Positions 15,454-20,132 of a DNA stretch of 20,132 nucleotides are shown here, piece after piece. The stretch's first letter is position 1. The number at the start of each line of letters is the position of its first letter. The position numbers and the translations under genes were made by a program. Where the stretch lies: positions 1 to 20,132 of the forward strand of contig JAGQRA010000875.1 of assembly GCA_020425885.1 (NCBI GenBank), in the 5' to 3' direction. The notes under the pieces are model-generated. The model made no database searches. It had not been told where the DNA came from and worked only from the letters and a program-made list of their open reading frames with translations. Source of the DNA: Planctomycetota bacterium (GTDB lineage Bacteria; Planctomycetota; UBA1135; UBA2386).

Positions 15454-15459
15454 TACAAC
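15454..15459 (+). promoter_or_regulatory. Predicted -10 element of the FUN14 gene (leaderless)
   Basis: TACAAC ends eight bases before ATG 15468, matching the spacing seen before kdsD, scpA, ettA and tatA. No clear -35 hexamer is seen. Confidence 0.45.
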
Positions 15460-15467
15460 ATCGGGCG

Positions 15468-16067
15468 ATGACCGAATCGGCCGAAGAGTCTGCCCCCACC
15501 ACGGCTCGCACCTTCCGCGGCTGGATCGCCGAGATGCCGCGCTGGAAGAAGATCTCGCTGCTGGCCGCCGGCGCGCTCGTCGCCACCGGAGCGGTGATGA
15601 TGATGCTCGACCCCGGATCGTCGGCACCTGCGGATGCCGGCGCCGGACTCGGTTCGCCAGGCGGACCCGGCACGCGAAACAGCGCCCTCGAGACCTCGTT
15701 GCTGCCCGGTCAGCCCGGCACCGGACCGACCTCGTCCACGACGCAAGAAGCGGCGGCAGACGAACCGGCGGCGAAGGGCGTCTTCCGACTCGGGTTCAGC
15801 TTCATCGCCGGCTTCTGCCTCGGCAGCTTCGTCCGCGCGACCCTCAAGATCGTCTCGATCGCGTTCGGATTCTGGCTCGCGATGACCATCGCGCTCTCCT
15901 ACTACGGCCTCGTCGAGGTCAACTGGGAGGGCATCGATTCGCTGTGGAACCACTTCGCGGCGAACGTCCAATCCGAGTGGAGCAGCTTCCAGAGCTTCAT
16001 CACGGGCAGCCTGCCGGCGGCCGGTCTCGTCGCCACCGGTTTCGCCATCGGCATCAAGCGGCACTGA
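15468..16067 (+). CDS. FUN14-domain membrane protein
   Basis: Function unknown. FUN14 proteins are small membrane proteins best known as the mitochondrial mitophagy receptor FUNDC1; bacterial and archaeal members have no assigned role. The 199-residue protein has an N-terminal transmembrane segment at about 29-46 (ISLLAAGALVATGAVMMML) and a Gly/Pro/Ser/Thr/Ala-rich linker at about 48-102. The FUN14 region follows from about 105: FRLGFSFIAGFCLGSFVRA, a second hydrophobic stretch (IAFGFWLAMTIALSYYG), VEVNWEGI and a final LPAAGLVATGFAIGIKR, matching the family's Gly-rich helices and its '(V/E)-x-(V)-(D/N)-W' turn. The start at ATG 15468 is supported by the -10 element eight bases upstream and the beginning of a plausible cytoplasmic leader. 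The stop lies inside a 16-bp tandem repeat. It could be any small multi-pass protein, but the pattern is a good match. Confidence 0.72.
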   Translation: MTESAEESAPTTARTFRGWIAEMPRWKKISLLAAGALVATGAVMMMLDPGSSAPADAGAGLGSPGGPGTRNSALETSLLPGQPGTGPTSSTTQEAAADEPAAKGVFRLGFSFIAGFCLGSFVRATLKIVSIAFGFWLAMTIALSYYGLVEVNWEGIDSLWNHFAANVQSEWSSFQSFITGSLPAAGLVATGFAIGIKRH

Positions 16068-16105
16068 TACCAGGCGGCACTGATACCAGGCAGCACTGAA
16101 GCCAG
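16058..16105 (+). repeat. 16-bp tandem repeat, three copies, covering the FUN14 stop codon
   Basis: GCGGCACTGATACCAG occurs perfectly at 16058-16073 and 16074-16089; a third copy at 16090-16105 has three mismatches. The stop codon TGA is part of the unit, and because 16 is not a multiple of three the TGAs at 16065, 16081 and 16097 lie in all three frames. Confidence 0.85.
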
Positions 16106-16171
16106 CGCCGCAGCGGCGGCAGGTGCTGCGATTCGTCGCGTCCGTGGACGCCGCGTCGTGGCGATGCAGCT
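16106..16171. terminator. Weak hairpins between convergent FUN14 and ettA genes
   Basis: This short interval has small GC-rich inverted repeats, the best being GCGTCC (16138-16143) with GGACGC (16146-16151). There is no T-run on either strand, so an intrinsic terminator is only a guess from position between convergent stops. Confidence 0.2.
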
Positions 16172-17764
<1,593 letters not shown>

Positions 17765-17775
17765 AGGGGGCGAAC

Positions 17776-17781
17776 AGGGTA
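17776..17781 (-). promoter_or_regulatory. Predicted -10 element of ettA (leaderless)
   Basis: Reads TACCCT on the minus strand and ends 11 bases before the ettA ATG. It is the weakest of the five similar sites in hexamer match, but has the same geometry. Confidence 0.4.
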
Positions 17782-17811
17782 GAGATCGCTATCTGACAGA
17801 TCCAGCGCGGT

Positions 17812-17817
17812 TATGCT
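17812..17817 (+). promoter_or_regulatory. Predicted -10 element of tatA (leaderless)
   Basis: TATGCT ends nine bases before GTG 17827. It is identical to the hexamer before scpA, and the sequence between it and the GTG (CCCCGGCC) lacks a ribosome binding site. Confidence 0.5.
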
Positions 17818-17826
17818 CCCCGGCCG

Positions 17827-18216
17827 GTGTTCGCCTTCTTTCCATCGCTCGGGTTCCAGGAGATGTTCGTTCTCCTCGTCATCGGGCTGTTGCTCTACGG
17901 CCGGAACCTGCCCGAGGCCGGCCGGACCTTCGGGCGCGTCGTCGGCCAGTTGCGGCGCGGGTTCAACGAGTTCAAGGACCAGATGAATCGCGACGCCGAC
18001 GTCAGCGAGATCAAGCGGACCTTCCAGAGCACGACGGACGAGATCAAGCGGGCGACGGCGGCCCGGCGGGCGATCACCAATCCGACCGGGGCGTTGCGCG
18101 ATCTCACCAACGAGGCGATGTCCTCGCCGCTGCCGGAGGCCAGGCCGGCGCCGACGGCCCCCGCAGACGACAACGGCCACGGGCGACCGCGGCCGGCCGA
18201 CGAGCCGGCCGACTGA
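17827..18216 (+). CDS. tatA: Sec-independent protein translocase TatA/TatB-family protein
   Basis: Forms the translocation element of the twin-arginine pathway, which exports folded proteins. The 129-residue protein has the TatA layout. A short N-terminal transmembrane helix at about 10-24 (EMFVLLVIGLLLYG) is followed by the hinge YGRNLPEAGR and an amphipathic helix (TFGRVVGQLRRGFNEFKDQ). A charged, disordered tail rich in Pro and Ala comes last. The hinge Gly and Pro of the 'FG..LP' motif are kept, with Tyr for Phe. TatA and TatB are hard to separate by eye; the length and FKDQ helix fit TatA, though the 80-residue tail is closer to TatB. The start is a GTG at 17827, nine bases after a -10 hexamer. 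tatC is not in the window. The D-aminoacylase at 4682 is a likely client. Confidence 0.8.
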   Translation: MFAFFPSLGFQEMFVLLVIGLLLYGRNLPEAGRTFGRVVGQLRRGFNEFKDQMNRDADVSEIKRTFQSTTDEIKRATAARRAITNPTGALRDLTNEAMSSPLPEARPAPTAPADDNGHGRPRPADEPAD

Positions 18217-18230
18217 TCAAGGCAGACGCG

Positions 18231-18830
18231 CTAGCCGTTCTCGGGCCGCTTGCTGTTGGTCTCTTTGATCGCCTGATCGCCGGCGTCGAAGATGCTCATC
18301 CAGTCGCCCTCACCGGAGGATACCTCGGTCGCCCTCTTCTTCCGGGCGTCGCGTTCCTTCTGCATGTTGTCGAGCCACTGCGGATAGTCCTTGTGCATCT
18401 CGCTGAGGATGCGTCGGTTCTCCGAGACGAGCCCGACATAGGGGAACAGCTCGCAGTTGTTGTCCTTCTGGATCTGGCTCAGCTGTTCGAACGACAACAG
18501 GACCGGCATCGAGACGCAGACGATGTCGCCGAACACATCGAGCGGCACGAGCATGTGCTCGAACAGCGTCTCCTTCGGCAACCGCGCCTTGACCTCGTCG
18601 CTGATCTGGTAGTTGCCGGCCATGATGAACGGCAGGTTGAAGCTCTCGGTGACGACCTTGGCGAGGTCCCATTCGGTGATGTGGCCGCCGCTGATCAGGA
18701 CCTGGGTGAACGCTTCACCGTGGCGGTCTTGCGAGTAGAGGGCGTCGGTGATGGCCTCACTCGGGACGACGTCGCGTTGACTGAGGATCTCGGCAAGTCG
18801 AACCGAGGTCAGCTTCTCGATGCCCTTCAC
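18231..18830 (-). CDS. Stand-alone MshEN (GspE N-terminal)-domain protein
   Basis: Function unknown. The 199-residue protein resembles the N-terminal domain of type II secretion and type IV pilus ATPases (GspE/PilB/MshE), which in MshE binds cyclic di-GMP. Visible are VRLAEILSQRDVVPSEAITDAL, then LISGGHITEWDLAKVVTESFNLPFI, following the family's 'G..L...G.it...l..al..q....' and 'la..l.lp.v' patterns. LPKETLFEHMLVPLDVFGDIVCVSM is next, the usual 'lp......v.Pl...g..l.vam' region. No Walker motifs follow; the protein ends in a charged tail. The RLLGxxL-type c-di-GMP signature is not clear, so ligand binding is doubtful. Start: GTG 18830, three bases after GAGAGG; an in-frame ATG at 18890 would add 20 residues without homology. 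It lies downstream of the MlaFE gene on the same strand, perhaps cotranscribed. Confidence 0.68.
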   Translation of the reverse strand: MKGIEKLTSVRLAEILSQRDVVPSEAITDALYSQDRHGEAFTQVLISGGHITEWDLAKVVTESFNLPFIMAGNYQISDEVKARLPKETLFEHMLVPLDVFGDIVCVSMPVLLSFEQLSQIQKDNNCELFPYVGLVSENRRILSEMHKDYPQWLDNMQKERDARKKRATEVSSGEGDWMSIFDAGDQAIKETNSKRPENG

Positions 18831-18909
18831 GGGCCTCTCATCGACGCCGAGCGGCCTCTCCCTTGAGACCGGTGAAAGGCCCCATGGCATCGACGCGATC
18901 GGGTGTCCG

Positions 18910-20132
18910 TCAGGCGTAGGCCCAGAACGTGATCACGGCGTGAACGGACAGGACCAGCGCCATCCCGACCACGATGGCCCCGTTCACGGCCTCGCCGACC
19001 TCGCTGCCCGAGCGCTTGGGCCCGGTTCCGAGGTGGTAGCAGCACAGCGCGACGAGGAACCCGGACAGGCCGGCCTTGGCGAGCACGAGCACCAGGTCGC
19101 TGGCCGTGACCGAGCCGAACCACGCCGCGGCCCAGCTCGCGGGAACGAAGCCGGAGACGAGCCAGGCCGCCAATGCCCCGGCCAACGAAGCGGCGACGAC
19201 GCCGGCCATGGTCACGATCGGCATCGCCAACGTCATGCCCCAGACCAACGGCGTCAGCAGGAAATCGGCCGGGCAGATCCCCATCATCGACAGCGCCGCG
19301 ATCTGGTTCGTGCGCTTCATCGTGCCGAGCCGAGCCGTCGCCCCGGCCGCGGTCCTGGCGGCGAAGAAGAAGCCGGACAGCAGCGGCACCAACACCGCGA
19401 CCGAGACCTTGCCGGTGCCCTGCAGCAGGGCCGACTCGAAGGCGCCCTCGACGGGGTTGTTGCGCAAGGCGAAGAACGTGGCCAGGCCGCCGATCACCGC
19501 GCCGCAGATCGCCACGAAGGTGATCGGATCGAGCGCGAAGCGGAGTGTCGTTCGCACGGTCTCGCCGAGTTCGACCGGCGGCAGGCGACGCAGTGACTCG
19601 CCGACGGTCTCGGCGATCGCTCCCAGGCGAAGCAGCAGATGCCGGGCGCCGTGCAGCGAGGGGGATTCGGTGATGCGGGGGGCCGCGGCGGGCGCGGCCA
19701 CCGCCGACGAACCGGGCTGGAACGTCGCCGGCTCCAATCGCAGGGTCTGCGAGGCCCGATCGAGCACGACGATGCCATCGATCAGTCCTTCGAACGCTTC
19801 CAGATCGTGGGTGACGATCACGGTCGTCCGCGCCGGGTCGCCGTCGTGAGCATCGCGCAGGGCCTTCGCGATCGCGCGACCGGCGTCGGGATCGAGCCCG
19901 GCCGTCGGTTCGTCGCACAGCAGCAGTCGCGGCGAGGACGCCAGCGCCCGGGCCACCGCCACGCGTTTCCTCATGCCACCGGACAGCATCGCGGTCCGCG
20001 GCGGCGGGTCGTCGATGCCGGCCTGGGCCAGGAGACCAGGCGCCAGTCGGATCGATCGACCGGCGGTGCGCAATGCCAGCTCGACGTTGGCGCGAGGGCT
20101 CAGTTCGTCGAGCAGGCCTTCGTCCTGCAGGA
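18910..20132 (-). CDS. Fused MlaF-MlaE lipid-transport ABC protein (partial, N-terminus beyond the window)
   Basis: Mla-type transporters move phospholipids between inner and outer membranes; normally MlaF (ATPase) and MlaE (permease) are separate. Here one reading frame holds both. From the window edge come the Q-loop segment LQDEGLLDEL, the ABC signature LSGGMRKRVAVARAL (first five residues 19986-19972), Walker B LLLCDEPTAGLD (near 19926-19890) and the H-loop in VIVTHD (His at 19809-19807). An Ala/Pro-rich linker follows, then a MlaE domain with several hydrophobic helices and the family's 'ELGTM.vteQIdAL' motif as ARLGTMKRTNQIAAL (near 19335-19290). It ends in a membrane helix with no tail. 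The Walker A lies just outside the window. No MlaD or other Mla gene is seen. The fusion is read directly from the continuous frame; the lipid substrate is inferred from the family. Confidence 0.88.
   Translation of the reverse strand, partial: LQDEGLLDELSPRANVELALRTAGRSIRLAPGLLAQAGIDDPPPRTAMLSGGMRKRVAVARALASSPRLLLCDEPTAGLDPDAGRAIAKALRDAHDGDPARTTVIVTHDLEAFEGLIDGIVVLDRASQTLRLEPATFQPGSSAVAAPAAAPRITESPSLHGARHLLLRLGAIAETVGESLRRLPPVELGETVRTTLRFALDPITFVAICGAVIGGLATFFALRNNPVEGAFESALLQGTGKVSVAVLVPLLSGFFFAARTAAGATARLGTMKRTNQIAALSMMGICPADFLLTPLVWGMTLAMPIVTMAGVVAASLAGALAAWLVSGFVPASWAAAWFGSVTASDLVLVLAKAGLSGFLVALCCYHLGTGPKRSGSEVGEAVNGAIVVGMALVLSVHAVITFWAYA

Overview
The window is very GC-rich, densely coded bacterial chromosome with 17 supported protein genes, no RNA genes, and no insertion sequence or phage gene. 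Kdo biosynthesis (kdsD, kdsC), LPS-transport proteins (an LptC-like protein and LptD) and a Mla-type lipid transporter show a diderm with an LPS-type outer membrane. The DUF481 protein with an N-terminal NGD-type domain, the stand-alone MshEN-like protein, the bacterial FUN14 protein and the unusual Lpt and Mla architectures would suit Planctomycetota or a neighbouring diderm phylum. That placement is inference and not secure.

Layout. (1) 1-1549, minus: fmt followed by rsmB, overlapping by one base; rsmB runs off the left edge. (2) 1705-6316, plus: a four-gene cluster with a HIT/GalT-like protein, a DgcN-type DUF1611 protein, a dipeptide epimerase/DgcA-type enolase-superfamily enzyme and a Tat-exported D-aminoacylase lipoprotein. 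It looks like a route that frees D-amino acids (probably D-Glu) outside the cytoplasm and converts them to the L-form inside. (3) 6321-7148, minus: scpA, convergent with the D-aminoacylase and divergent from the next operon. (4) 7213-14097, plus: kdsD, kdsC, a 976-residue LptC-like protein and lptD, each start overlapping the previous stop by 3-4 bases. This is an envelope operon that makes Kdo and builds the periplasmic and outer-membrane parts of LPS export. (5) 14098-14348: a gene-free stretch with hairpins and a near-identical 25-bp repeat. (6) 14349-16067: a divergent pair, a DUF481 outer-membrane protein (minus) and a FUN14 protein (plus), the latter ending in a 16-bp tandem repeat. (7) 16172-18216: a divergent pair, ettA (minus) and tatA (plus). 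(8) 18231-20132, minus: a fused MlaF-MlaE lipid-transport protein, cut by the right edge, followed by a small MshEN-domain protein.

Expression. Five operon-first genes (scpA, kdsD, the FUN14 gene, ettA, tatA) have a sigma-70-like -10 hexamer ending only 8-11 bases before the start codon, which predicts leaderless mRNAs. Inside operons, junctions are mostly start/stop overlaps (TAGTG, TTGA, ATGA, GTGA), so translational coupling probably dominates.

The least ordinary items are the giant LptC-like protein in place of separate LptC and LptA, the MlaF-MlaE fusion, the D-amino-acid cluster with a HIT-like first gene, and the repeated leaderless promoter arrangement.
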